A DNA stretch of 64,000 bases from Fictibacillus sp. FJAT-27399. Lineage in GTDB: Bacteria > Bacillota > Bacilli > Bacillales > Fictibacillaceae. Position 1 is the stretch's first letter. Each line of letters begins with the position of its first letter. Positions 47,565 to 57,700 of this stretch are shown here, one piece after another. Position numbers and translations under genes: made by a program. Location: NCBI RefSeq assembly GCF_001510655.1, contig NZ_LMVC01000007.1, positions 1 through 64,000 on the forward strand. The letters are read 5' to 3'. The notes below the pieces were generated by a model, which saw nothing but the letters and a program-made list of their open reading frames with translations, made no database searches and was not told the origin of the DNA.

Positions 47565-48566
47565 ATGACAAAGAAAATAGAACTTTCAGTACTAGATCCC
47601 TCCCCAATTGTCGAGGGAGGATCAGCCGAACTTTCCCTTCAAAACACGCTTGATCTAGCAAAGAAAACAGAGCAGTGGGGATATAAACGGTTTTGGCTTG
47701 CTGAACATCATAATTGGGCAGGAATGGCGAGTTCAGCATCCCCGATCGTAATTGGACGAGTAGCCTCTGTCACGGAAAAAATGCGTATTGGATCAGGCGC
47801 AATGCTGCTTTCCCATTATTCTCCTCTTTCCGTGGCTGAGCAATTTGGTACATTAGAAACCTTCTTCCCTGGCCGGATCGACCTTGGATTGGGGCGGGCA
47901 CCTGGCACCGACCAATATACAGCAAATGTATTGCGGCAGCGGGTTGCCGGTGAACCTGAATTTGATGCCCGGCTTGAGGAGCTTATCGCATATCTTTATG
48001 GTACAGGAACAGCCACTAAGAAGGGTTCATTTAGCTTTCACGCCATTCCCGGCGAAAAAACAAATGTGCCAATTTGGCTGTTAGGTTCAGGGTTATATAG
48101 TGCACAATTGGCTGGAATACTTGGGTTACCATTCTCTTTCGCGGGACATTTTGCTCCAGGTAACATGATGGAGGCCGTAAAAATGTACCGGGATTATTTT
48201 CGTCCGTCTCAATTTTTGGAGGAGCCTTATGTACTGTTAGCCGTTCAAGTGGTGGCTGCTGATGAGAAACAGGAGGCACAAAGGCTTGCCACTTCGATGT
48301 ATCAAAAATTTCTTTTGTTAACCCGCGGACAGCCTTCGCCAATTTTGCCTCCTGTTGATAATATGGACGAGCTTTGGAACGATAATGAACGCAGGGCGGT
48401 TGAAGAACAGCTTTTCACTTCCATCATCGGGGACCCTGCAGGTGTGAAGCAGCAGCTCCATGAGTTAATAGAAAAGACTGATGCTGATGAAATTATGGCT
48501 CATACAGAGATTTTTGATCATAAGGCACGGCTGCGCTCTTATGAAATTTTGGCTCAGCTGCAGTAA
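47565..48566 (+). CDS. luciferase-like flavin monooxygenase (MsnO8-type) A
   Basis: 333 residues; LLM TIM barrel with SVLDPSPIVEGGS start, FWLAEHHNWAG active-site region, IGSGAMLLSHYSPLSVAEQF and [15 protein letters not shown]. The family is MsnO8-like (B. subtilis YceB/YwcH type). AAAGGAGG is before the ATG. It is about half identical by eye to the next gene. The substrate is unknown. Confidence 0.93.
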   Translation: MTKKIELSVLDPSPIVEGGSAELSLQNTLDLAKKTEQWGYKRFWLAEHHNWAGMASSASPIVIGRVASVTEKMRIGSGAMLLSHYSPLSVAEQFGTLETFFPGRIDLGLGRAPGTDQYTANVLRQRVAGEPEFDARLEELIAYLYGTGTATKKGSFSFHAIPGEKTNVPIWLLGSGLYSAQLAGILGLPFSFAGHFAPGNMMEAVKMYRDYFRPSQFLEEPYVLLAVQVVAADEKQEAQRLATSMYQKFLLLTRGQPSPILPPVDNMDELWNDNERRAVEEQLFTSIIGDPAGVKQQLHELIEKTDADEIMAHTEIFDHKARLRSYEILAQLQ

Positions 48567-48728
48567 ATTAAACAGTGCCTAGTCTAATAAAGGATGTATT
48601 TTCTGCAGATATTAAATCAGTTAAATTATTGTGATTTAGATTGAAACAGTAAAAGAAGACAAAGAAAAACAACCTGTAAATTCTTTTATAGGTTTGAACC
48701 GAAATTTTTAAAGAAAGAAGATGAGCAT

Positions 48729-49754
48729 ATGCCTGAAAATGATATAAAACAAATTACGGATATTCCATTCTCGGTCCTGGATCTCTCTCCAATTGCAGAT
48801 GGAAGTACGCCGGCTGATTCTTTTCGCAATACTTTGGAGCTGGCCCAGCTCGCTGAAAAGCTGGGGTATAACCGATATTGGCTCGCTGAGCATCATAATA
48901 TGCCATTTATCGCCAGCTCTGCAACATCGGTAGTGATTTCCCATGTTGCAGCAGGTACATCAAAAATCCGGGTAGGTTCAGGCGGCATTATGCTGCCGAA
49001 TCATGCACCTCTTGTTATTGCTGAGCAATTTGGTACTCTGGAATCATTATATCCAGGACGTATTGATCTTGGCTTAGGCCGTGCACCAGGCACTGATCAG
49101 CTTACCGCACATGCATTAAGACGTGACTTGAGAAGTTCAGGAGAAGATTTCCCTGAGCAGCTGGCTGAGCTCCGGAATTATTTTGACCCTTCCCTTGCAC
49201 AAGGATATAGTCATGTTAAAGCAATTCCGGGTGAGGGATTAAACATACCTGTTTGGCTGTTAGGTTCAAGCGGATACAGTGCCCAGCTGGCAGGAGAGCT
49301 TGGACTGCCGTTTGCATTTGCGAGCCATTTCTCGCCGCAAAACACACTCCCGGCTATCCAGCTGTACCGCCGTTCGTTTAAGCCTTCTAAAGTACTGGAC
49401 AAGCCGCATGCAATGGTAGGGCTAAACATCATTGCGGCCGACACAGATCAAGAAGCTGAGCGGCTCGCTACAACATTGCAGCAGCAGTTCTTGAATTTGA
49501 TGCGCGGGAAGGAAGTCCCATTGCAGCCGCCAGTGGATAATATTAATGATATAGGGAGCGACTATGAAATAGCTGCCCTTGAGAATCAATTAGGAACTTC
49601 GATTGTCGGCAGTCCTCAAATCGTAAAAGAAAAGCTGGAAAAGTTTTTGGATGAAAGTCAAGCCGATGAAATCATGGCAATCGCCCAGGTTTACGATCAT
49701 AAGGCACGCCTCCATTCCTATGAAATATTGGCAGAAATTACTCAGCTAAAATAG
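48729..49754 (+). CDS. luciferase-like flavin monooxygenase (MsnO8-type) B
   Basis: 341 residues and paralogous to the preceding gene: [60 protein letters not shown]. The ribosome site is weak (AAAGAAAG). 160 bases without a gene separate it from its paralogue. The remnant at 31802-31989 is a broken relative of this gene outside the island. Confidence 0.92.
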   Translation: MPENDIKQITDIPFSVLDLSPIADGSTPADSFRNTLELAQLAEKLGYNRYWLAEHHNMPFIASSATSVVISHVAAGTSKIRVGSGGIMLPNHAPLVIAEQFGTLESLYPGRIDLGLGRAPGTDQLTAHALRRDLRSSGEDFPEQLAELRNYFDPSLAQGYSHVKAIPGEGLNIPVWLLGSSGYSAQLAGELGLPFAFASHFSPQNTLPAIQLYRRSFKPSKVLDKPHAMVGLNIIAADTDQEAERLATTLQQQFLNLMRGKEVPLQPPVDNINDIGSDYEIAALENQLGTSIVGSPQIVKEKLEKFLDESQADEIMAIAQVYDHKARLHSYEILAEITQLK

Positions 49755-49772
49755 GTCAAAACTGGCCTATCC

Positions 49773-50324
49773 TTATGGCAAGATATTTTTGATGTGAATG
49801 TATTTGGAACTGTCCGCGTAACCAAAGCAGTTATCCCTTTTATGAAAAAAGCCGGATTTGGACGCATCATTAATATTTCATCGGAATCAGGGCTTCAGCC
49901 TGATTCGTTTATGCCTCATTATAATGCTTCAAAGGCAGCAATTATCAATTTTTCAAAGAGATTATCAAAGGCGTATGCCGCACATGGAATTCTGGTGAAT
50001 ACTGTGTCACCAGCATTTATCATGACACCAATGCTGGAAAATCTAATAAAAGATAATGCGAAGCAGCTGAATATAACCTATGAAGAAGCTACTCAACAAT
50101 TTTTAAAGGAAAACCATCCACATGTCGAAGTAAAACGGCCTGGAACAGTTGATGAAGCAGCGTCTGCTGTTGTTTATCTTGCATCCGAACAGGCTTCCTT
50201 TATTAATGGTGTAAACCTTCGGGTAGATGGCGGTTCGGTTGCGAGTATATATATTAAGCTAATTCTTAGAAAAAAATTCAAACAAAAAAGGCTATCCTTT
50301 ATCGATAGCCGCTTTTTTGTTTAG
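49773..50324 (+). pseudogene. 5'-truncated short-chain dehydrogenase/reductase
   Basis: The frame begins inside an SDR domain (LWQDIFDVNVFGTVRVTKAV), directly after the monooxygenase stop. It has the Ser (INISSESG) and YNASK catalytic residues and the C-terminal FINGVNLRVDGG, but the Rossmann GxxxGxG part is missing. After the normal family end, the frame runs on into the terminator. It is a non-functional 5' deletion. Confidence 0.88.
50284..50318 (+). terminator. Terminator after the SDR remnant
   Basis: AAAAAAGGCTATC and GATAGCCGCTTTTTT stem with T tail. Confidence 0.85.
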
Positions 50325-50465
50325 ATTACCTGATTCCGCCCGTTTTCTTTAGATATGTATGAAGCTTTATCAGCCCGAGATAGTAAAGACGCTTCGTATC
50401 ACCCTTTTTATATCCTGTATCACCAAAACTGCATGTGATTTTTTCTTTGAATAGTCCTAGGGATA
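50321..50465 (-). pseudogene. GGDEF domain 3' fragment
   Basis: Minus-strand frame LLSRADKASYISKENGRNQVI-stop is the conserved end of a GGDEF (diguanylate cyclase) domain. One frame shift upstream, KEKITCSFGDTGYKKGD continues the match. Only about 45 codons remain. The rest of 50466-50714 holds nothing I can identify. Confidence 0.8.
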
Positions 50466-50714
50466 ATTAGTAAACATGCTTGGAGTTTACCGTTATTTAT
50501 GGTACGGTTCACCGTACATCACTAAAGAACATTGCTTCTTTTGAGCAAAAAGTCTATATTTTTGTTTGAAAAAAATAATGACCACTTCCTTGTTTTTTAA
50601 ATAATCCTACATAACACTGGATACAAATTCCCTTTTGTCATTCATAGGCTTCCCGCTTTTGGTTGTCACTGAAAGCACGGATGCTTAAATGTTTCTCTTT
50701 TCGATTTAAAATGT

Positions 50715-50963
50715 ATGGATAATTTTATTAAGTCTATAGAACATCGAATGCAAAGCTTGTTAAAGAAAACACCTTCTATAAATAAACGACTTACACCACA
50801 ATCATTACGACACACTCACACATCATTGTTAGCAGAAGCAGGTGTTGAATTACTTAAAATTATGGATCGACTTGGTCATACAGAAGATGAAACTACAACA
50901 CAGGTTTATTTACACATTACCAAAAGCAGAAAAAAAAGAAGCTTCCCAAAGTTGCTCAACTAA
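50715..50963 (+). pseudogene. tyrosine recombinase C-terminal fragment
   Basis: 82 residues holding the end of a phage-type integrase: LTPQSLRHTHTSLLAEAGV (Arg of the RHxH box), RLGHTEDETTTQVYLHIT (His and catalytic Tyr). The N-terminal SAM-like and first catalytic part are missing. It ends 109 bases from the att core at 51072, the usual position of an integrase next to its attachment site. Confidence 0.88.
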
Positions 50964-50985
50964 TGAGAAGCCTCTAATTTTTTTG
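50935..50985. terminator. element-end hairpin, copy 2
   Basis: AGAAGCTTCCCAAAGTTG and CAACTAATGAGAAGCCTCT pair imperfectly, with a T run after. It overlaps the end of the recombinase fragment and is related to the hairpins at 45598, 59113 and 61433. Confidence 0.7.
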
Positions 50986-51071
50986 TTTGGAAAAGTTCGG
51001 GCACCTTTTCAGCACCTAAAATGATGTTTCCACCTTTAAAACCTTGATATATAAAGGTTCTTAAAGTTAAA

Positions 51072-51089
51072 TTACATCATGCCGCCCAT
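51072..51089. repeat. att core (groEL 3' end), second copy
   Basis: TTACATCATGCCGCCCAT is identical to the groEL end. The preceding ACCTTGATATATAAAGGTTCTT is a variant of the CCTCATATATCAGGGCTTT upstream of the groEL-proximal copy. Confidence 0.92.
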
Positions 51090-51399
51090 CTTTCACTTAA
51101 ATTCTGCACATTTTCACCAACTTTCATACTTACTATTTTCCAATAAACATTCTAATAGTAAAAAGGATTTATTTTCGTAAATTTTCATCTCTATATGTAA
51201 TTTTTGTTATTTTTATGTGATTTTTAAAAAATCACATATAGTAGGTGATCTGCTAGAACGCCCACTAACCTCGTTTCAGACATTCAACATTTTTCATCTG
51301 CAGTAACATTATTACTCGTACTGCGACTTTAGTTCTCTGCGGATTGCTTTATGAAATCAAATATTGTTTCTCTAATTGAATGATTGAATTTTTCATTTC

Positions 51400-51561
51400 C
51401 TATTGAGGTATCTTAATTGCCTTTACTGAAAAGTAATATTCAATGGTGTTAGCATTCATTACTTTGATATCCGATTGTTGTGTTTTAATCTTCTCAATTC
51501 CATACTTATCAAAGTAGGTTCTTTTTCCGTTTAGAGTACCCCCAGCAGAAACTTTGAGTTA
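51400..51561 (-). pseudogene. unidentified coding remnant
   Basis: A minus-strand frame reads KVSAGGTLNGKRTYFDKYG, then IEKIKTQQSDIKVMNANTIE and ends YYFSVKAIKIPQ-stop. It is coherent, with no start, so it is the 3' end of some gene inside the island. The family is unknown. Other parts of 51090-51679 contain no recognisable gene. Confidence 0.5.
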
Positions 51562-51679
51562 AGTATCGTTTGAAAAAAGCACCCTTTAAGAACTTTTAGA
51601 AGTAGTAACTCGGTAAAACCAGAGAAGTTACTTTTACTACCGAAATACTCTTTAAAGTTATTAGTAAGGTAAATATTCG

Positions 51680-52219
51680 AGGCTGCCGTTTAGAAAAACA
51701 ATCGATGAGTTTAATTTTTCTATCCAGCCCACGATTGATGAGCGAAGAATTCGAGAATTAATGACTCTTTCTTTCTTGAAAGAACATGAAAATCCTATCT
51801 TTCTGGGATCGCCTGGCATTGGAAAAACACACTTAGCTGTGTCCATTGGCCTTCAGGCCATTTTTCAAGGGTATAAAACCTATTTTGTATCTGCTCACGA
51901 CCTAATTATTCAGCTGAGAAAAGCCGATACCGATGGTAAATTGGAATTGAAATTACGTTCTTTTGTAAAACCTAGGCTTTTAATTATCGATGAGATGGGC
52001 TATATGAAACTGGATATCGGAGATGCCCACTACCTGTTCCAGGTCATCGCCCGACGTTATGAGAAGGGATCCATTATCTTAACGTCCAATAAATCATTCG
52101 GTGAATGGGGAGAAATGGTCGGCAATCCGGTTATCGCAACAGCCATATTAGACCGACTGCTTCACCATTCACGCATCTTTAACCTGAATGGTGAAAGCTA
52201 TCGGCAGCTCGAAAAATAG
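51680..52219 (+). pseudogene. istB: 5'-truncated istB (IS21 family helper ATPase)
   Basis: The frame begins inside IstB (RLPFRKTIDEFNFSIQP) and runs to the normal end. It has Walker A LGSPGIGKTHLAV, Walker B LLIIDEMGYMKLD and the RYEKGSIILTSNKSFGEWGE motif of IstB. The first roughly 80 residues and the istA transposase are missing, so the element cannot move. Confidence 0.92.
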
Positions 52220-52280
52220 AAAACTGGGGATTTTTATACCGGACATTTTGGGGAAGTTATAACCGGCCTTGACATTTGTC
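52220..52280 (+). mobile_element. IS21-type right end
   Basis: After istB come two copies of TTATACCGGAC/TTATAACCGGCC and TTGACATTTGTC, the terminal-repeat style of IS21-family elements. The IS end interrupts the recombinase fragment that begins at 52275. Confidence 0.65.
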
Positions 52281-52336
52281 GTATTCTTAAAACGTCTATC
52301 ATCCAAAAAGTCTTGATATGCAAATTTTAATAACAC
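52275..52336 (-). pseudogene. tyrosine recombinase 5' fragment cut by IS21
   Basis: From a GTG at 52336 the minus frame reads VLLKFAYQDFLDDRRFKNTT, the same as the start of the recombinase pseudogene at 54190 (VLLKFAFHDFLDDRRFKNTT). It is then cut by the IS21-type end. An IS insertion into the gene and later loss of the other side explains the structure. Confidence 0.8.
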
Positions 52337-52485
52337 AAAAAACCACTCCCTTATTTTTATAGGAAGTGGTTATTGCTTTTGATATAAGTTATTTCCATGA
52401 TTACTTCATAGGATGTGCACAAATATTGGTTGAAAAGGGTGGAGAAATAACCTTAGCTATTTCTCCGACGCTTGGCTTAAAAGCC

Positions 52486-52503
52486 TTACATCACGCCGCC
52501 CAT
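52486..52503. repeat. att core (groEL 3' end), third copy
   Basis: TTACATCACGCCGCCCAT has one mismatch to the groEL end. The stretch 52504-52706 after it holds no gene. Confidence 0.9.
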
Positions 52504-52706
52504 ACTCTTAGTTAATTAAATACTAAGGAACATAAACTAATAACGTTTATATAATCAGTGTTTAAACCTTGCCAGTTTACCTTGAGGTTAAATAAGATAT
52601 CACTATTTATGAACATATACAGTCAGAATCCAGTCACAATATCTCTTTAAAGAACCCCTCTCTAGTATTTAGGAGGCTATAACAAGTGGGACCTAATAAA
52701 ATCTAT

Positions 52707-53591
52707 CTACCTAATGGGGTCGTTCTTTTTATTGTGATATTGCCAGTTTTTATTGCATTTTGGGTTACAAAATCTATGTTTGCTGTTTCTTGGTTCGAAT
52801 TCACTACCGCAAAAATCACAGGGCTTAAACCGTTTTTCTATTTGCTTCATCGAAGATTCCAAATTTAGTCCCTGTCCCTCATAAAGTTCCCGAATAGTAA
52901 TAATGCTGCCATTTCCTTTTGAATTATTATCCCAGGCAGATATTAACCTAAGATTAGATGGATGAGAAAGTATTGGAGCAGGTACCCCATTATCGTACCC
53001 ATCACGTACAGAATATTTGTGGTCATACTGCATACGTTCAGGGCGCTTTTTACCATAGTGCTTATCAACGATTCTTTGGCAAACTTTTTTGTACTCTTGA
53101 TAATCTCTTAAATGAGCTGTATCATATCTCAATTGAGTTTCTTCTGTTCTCTTTTCTCTTAATTCCTTTAACCATTTTGATTGCTGTTTATAGCGATCAG
53201 GATCGGAAAAGAACACCTTGCTGGTCCTCCTATTATGCTCATCCATCCTCTTTTGATGGTTTTCAAGTTCAGACACTTTGATTCCTGCTTTTTTTAGCTT
53301 CTTTGTGATGGCTTTCCTGTTTACTCCATAAAAATCAGCTACTTCATAAATAAACATGCCTTCGTTAATTTTCTCTATGATCATTTCAGCCGTTAGGGGG
53401 AACCCTAATTGTAGGTCGAGCCGATGCCCCAAGGACTCCGCTCTTGAACGAATAGGAATATGGTTTTCGTGCAATCGGTTTTTAATGGTACCAGGAGAGC
53501 AGTTGTATATATTTCCAATTTTAGTGAAACTCAATTTTTGATTAACGTATAAATCATACAAGTCTTCTTTTGGAATTACAACCTTTGCCAA
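52707..53591 (-). CDS. HNH-type endonuclease with HTH and zinc finger
   Basis: 294 residues. Two N-terminal HTH-like repeats (about 10-50 and 65-105: SFTKIGNIYNCSPGTIKNRL, YEVADFYGVNRKAITKKLKK) are followed by an HNH-like nuclease region (YDHKYSVRDGYDNGVPA at 189-205, HPSNLRLI at 210-217, Asn221/222) and a C-terminal CxxC...CNPKC zinc ribbon (258-279). The DHKYSV...HPxNLR pattern is that of phage-type homing endonucleases. It could be a free-standing homing gene or a defence nuclease. It lies between two att copies and has a GGAGGG site before the ATG. Confidence 0.8.
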   Translation of the reverse strand: MAKVVIPKEDLYDLYVNQKLSFTKIGNIYNCSPGTIKNRLHENHIPIRSRAESLGHRLDLQLGFPLTAEMIIEKINEGMFIYEVADFYGVNRKAITKKLKKAGIKVSELENHQKRMDEHNRRTSKVFFSDPDRYKQQSKWLKELREKRTEETQLRYDTAHLRDYQEYKKVCQRIVDKHYGKKRPERMQYDHKYSVRDGYDNGVPAPILSHPSNLRLISAWDNNSKGNGSIITIRELYEGQGLNLESSMKQIEKRFKPCDFCGSEFEPRNSKHRFCNPKCNKNWQYHNKKNDPIR

Positions 53592-53769
53592 TTCAATTCC
53601 CTCCTATAATAATTTTATAGCATATTTGTTTGGGTTTTAATAGAAGACAATCGTACTTTTACCTCTGAATTAGATCGGTTAGCTGACTTTCTTCCGGAAG
53701 GATTCGAATTGGTAAGGCCGGAAGTATCCATGGGCTACCACTAGTTGCGAATTAACAATTTTTTATACG

Positions 53770-54190
53770 GGGGAATTATCACTTATCAAGCGTAAATGTA
53801 CCGGCACGTTTTTGTAGAAGACAGGATCAACTGGAAATACAGTTTCCTCTTTTCCTTTGGGAAAATACCTCGTCTTATTCCTGTTCCTAATATGGTAATA
53901 ATGATTCCGTAGTCACGATAAGCGACCTAATTCTTGTCCCGTTGCTATATTCCCTGTAAAAGTTCAATATTTGACGTATCTGCTCATCACTAAAGACCTC
54001 AAACTTCACATCATCTTCTTAACCTTCAGGATTAGTCTTAATAATCTCACATTCAACTAGGAATTTAAAAATGCCCTAATCCCAATAGCTTGGTGTTAAT
54101 GGTTACCGCTTTATCCCAGATATTAGTTGTTGTAGTATTCTTAAAACGTCTGTCATCCAAAAAATCATGAAACGCAAATTTTAACAGCAC
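53770..54190 (-). pseudogene. tyrosine recombinase, multiply frameshifted
   Basis: From GTG at 54190 the minus strand gives VLLKFAFHDFLDDRRFKNTT, after a shift FKFLVECEIIKTNPEG, a stop, then DDVKFEVFSDEQIRQILNFY and after another shift TILGTGIRRG, the box-I arginine region. The pieces are colinear with small phage-like integrases, and the catalytic C-terminus is lost. Its start lies 150 bases from the att core at 54341. On the plus strand at 53640-53760 there is another short coherent frame (FLPEGFELVRPEVSMGYH-stop) that I cannot name. Confidence 0.85.
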
Positions 54191-54358
54191 AAAAAAACCA
54201 CTCCCTTATTTTTATAGGAAGTGGTTATTGCTTTTGATATAAGTTTTTTCCATGACTACTTCATAAGAAGCATGCAAATATGAGTAGAAAAGGGCGGAGA
54301 AATAGCCTAAGCTATCTCTCCGATGTTTGGCTCAAAAGCCTTACATCATGCCGCCCAT
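54130..54358. repeat. duplicated element end, copy B (pairs with 52275-52503)
   Basis: This is the second copy of the recombinase-start/hairpin/att module. The most conserved parts are AACCACTCCCTTATTTTTAT and the att-proximal CTCAAAAGCCTTACATCATG segment. Confidence 0.9.
54341..54358. repeat. att core (groEL 3' end), fourth copy
   Basis: TTACATCATGCCGCCCAT is identical to the groEL end. About 110 bases further, at 54464-54488, AACTATGAGCAATATTATGAGC recalls TTACTATGAGCAAAATTATG at 61496 beside groEL. No gene is seen in 54359-54786. Confidence 0.92.
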
Positions 54359-54786
54359 TCATCAGGGCGTACAATCCAGTGAAATAGTTATTATTATAGT
54401 CTTGGTATATAGGCCTTTTCCCATTTACGAATAAATATTCAACAATGGAATTTAAAATAACTATGAGCAATATTATGAGCATTTCCAATAAAATTTCTAA
54501 AATAATTATTTTAGAAATAACTAATAAAACTTGTTCTAATAAATAGCATTGTATTACTTATTGCTCTAATTGGATTATTAGTGTTGATTTCCGATTCTCA
54601 AAACGTTCTTCTCTGATTGCTGGAAAAAAATGAACCACTGTTAGCTATGCTGCCTCAGTCTCTATTATGCTTAATTTTGCGAAAACATCAAGTCAATTTC
54701 CACATTTCACGGCCTAAAAATAGCCTTAAAACGAGGTTTCTTAACTTACTAACTATTCCTTAAATCACATATTTACAACCTATACT

Positions 54787-57700
54787 CTAGAACTTTTTTA
54801 AGTCACCTTGTCTTTCATCTAAGATATCATATGAATAGTGATTACCTTTTAATTGATATAATAACCACCATTCATGATAATATTTATCCGATACTTTTTC
54901 TATATACGTGTTCCAAAATAAGGTTAAACTATTTGATTCTAAGAACTCATTAAGTTTACCTTTGTTAAAAAGTAAACAACTTTCAAACCCAAATATTGAG
55001 GCATCGAAAGCAACAATATCACCAGCAGAATTTATCCATACACCTTCTTGACTCTGGATCAAATTAAAGTAATTAATAAGTATAGGATCTGGCATTAAAT
55101 AGCTTAAGGAACTTCCTTCATCAGTAGAATAGTCATAATTCCCTTCCCACGAATAATCCCAAACTGCTTGAGAAATGTATTGGTCTTGTTCATCATCAAA
55201 ATATTCATCATCTTTAACCGATGGATGCCAACAAAATTCAAATGCAAATGTCTCATACGACTGCCTCCAATTGACTCCATTTCCTCCACCTTTCTTAATT
55301 TCCCTTTGAGTGTATTCTTTAATAGAATCATTTTTTACAAAAACCGCTTTCGTTTTTATACATATTTCATCACGGTTATAATAATGTGGTCCATTTTCAA
55401 GTTTATTCACATACAACTGCCCAAGCGAGAAATATTCTTGTGATTCATATATTATTTCAAAGATACTTTTTGCATTATTTAATTCATAATTGGATAATAC
55501 CCATTGTTTTTTATTAGTTTCTGGTAAAGGAAAAGTGATTAACTCCCCCACACTCTCCTCTTTTTTACTTACTAACACTGTACAGTCTATATCTCTTACG
55601 AAAAGTTCCCAGGGGCCTTTGTACGGCTTTTCTATTCGTTTTATTTCTTTAATATAATCATCTGGGTTTATATGTTCTACTTCTATTTCAGACCAATCCA
55701 AATCCTCAATTATAGTAGAGACACTATTACCCTCTCCTGACTGACTAATAATAAACTTTAAAAATTCATTATCTTTTTCTTTTAAAATATTATAATACTC
55801 TGCTGCGTACTCTTTTTCTTCTTGATAAACAGGAAAATTATCAGTCAACCTAGCTATTAATTCATGGAAAGCAATCCATTGATATTTTTTTCCTATTCTT
55901 TCTAATATATTACCATGCCTATCATAATACTTGCCGTTCATCAAATCATATTCTCCATGTGTTTCAACATCATATCCTAGATCGAAAATATTTTTTGTTG
56001 CGATATTGCTTAAATCTTGGATATCGAATTGATTTGACCAGTCACTTAATGTACTTTGAAATGTGTATCTTCCAAAATCTCCATATTCGCCTGTACCTCT
56101 CCCATACTCTGTTGTCATGGAATTAATAATTGCTTTAACACTATACGCCTTTTTACCGTATTTTTCTGGGGAATATAATGTTGTATATTGATCGATTTCT
56201 TCTAATTTTGGGATATGATCATACCATTTACTATTATATGGCGGATTAATTTGCTCTACATTTTTATGATCAAAGATACCAATATGCTTTGTATATAAAA
56301 TTATACCCCTAGCATAATCCCTTAATAACACATGAGGGTAAATCTCAGTTTTATTAAATACTTCATCAAGAATATATTCACTTATTTTAGTTAGATATGT
56401 AGTCTGATTTGTTCTTAAACAAGCACCATAAATACCAGCAAACAATCGTTCATACACATATGGATCATTAACATCCTTAAATCTAGTTAGAAGCGGCAAT
56501 ACGAGTTTCATATTGTTTTTCAAAAGATTCACTAATGCATGCGTGGATTTATCTCTGAGAACTTTGTGACTACTCGTAAATAACCAAGTAATTGTAGTCG
56601 CTAGCAAAAATGATGTATTTTCAGATAAATGTATTTGGCCATTTTTAAATAAAGGTAAATCTGTTACCCTATTTAATATTTCTTTATTTTCATTTATGAA
56701 AATCGTCCAAGTACTATCCCGCTTAGCCAAAGTCATTTCTTTTAAATGATTGTGTAAATAATTTGCATTTAATAAGTTATTCTCATTTATACAAGTTTGA
56801 ATTAATTGAGCATAGTATAAGTTCCTTACGCTATTATCTTTCTCCATTATAGCTTCCATAAAAGTAATTACTTTAGGTTTTATTGACGAAGCTTTCCTCC
56901 ATGTTAATCCCCTAATCATTGATTCAGCTATTTCAACTGAATCCTGGTTTATTACTTCATATAATTCCAACCCCATTCTTTCAGGTAATACAATTGATAA
57001 TGCTTCATAGATATTCGAATAATCTCTATATCCTTCATTAAATTGTTTAAAACAATCCTCTTTGTTCTGCATTTTATCTATTATTGCATAGGCAGTAAAT
57101 ATATCCCCAAAACGTTCATAACTAAAATATGCTCTGTCATTACCTTCATAGTCCGCACTTATCGTAATAAGATTTTCTTCTAATAAACCATATAAAAATA
57201 TTTGATTACCTTGTGTTGCATCTTTTGTTACTTCAATGATTATTTCTTGAACTTCTTTTAACTGCAATAACCATTCTTTTTTTTCATACATCCTAAAAGC
57301 GATAGCTTTTAAACAGTTATTTACTAAATTAAGTTGCTCTATATATTGAAACCGTTCGTCACGTGCTAACTTACTATTCATTTTTCGCACATAATTTGAT
57401 AGAACTTCAGTAATACTCCAACTGGAGAAATGTTCTATTGAATCAGGAGATGCAACTTCACAATACATTCTTAAATATAATGGATTTCTACACTCTACTG
57501 GTAGATAGGGAACAATTAATGGATTAATCTTATAATATTTTAAAAACGGCTCAAGCATATCAATAGAAAAATTAGTAAATCCTATATGTTTATAAAGCGT
57601 TATTGGAAGTAGTTTAAAAAAGTCATCGGGAAATATACTTTTCATATGGTTTATTCGATTTGACATCACGATTGCAATGTTTGGATATATACGAACTCTT

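Larger units (their letters stand above)
52275..52503. repeat. duplicated element end, copy A (pairs with 54130-54358)
   Basis: About 229 bases comprising recombinase start, an AACCACTCCC...AGGAAGTGGTT hairpin leader, the GGAGAAATA...CTATTTCTCC hairpin and the att core are repeated at 54130-54358 with scattered differences. Repeats with the recombinase start facing away from att show two insertions of related elements. Confidence 0.9.
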
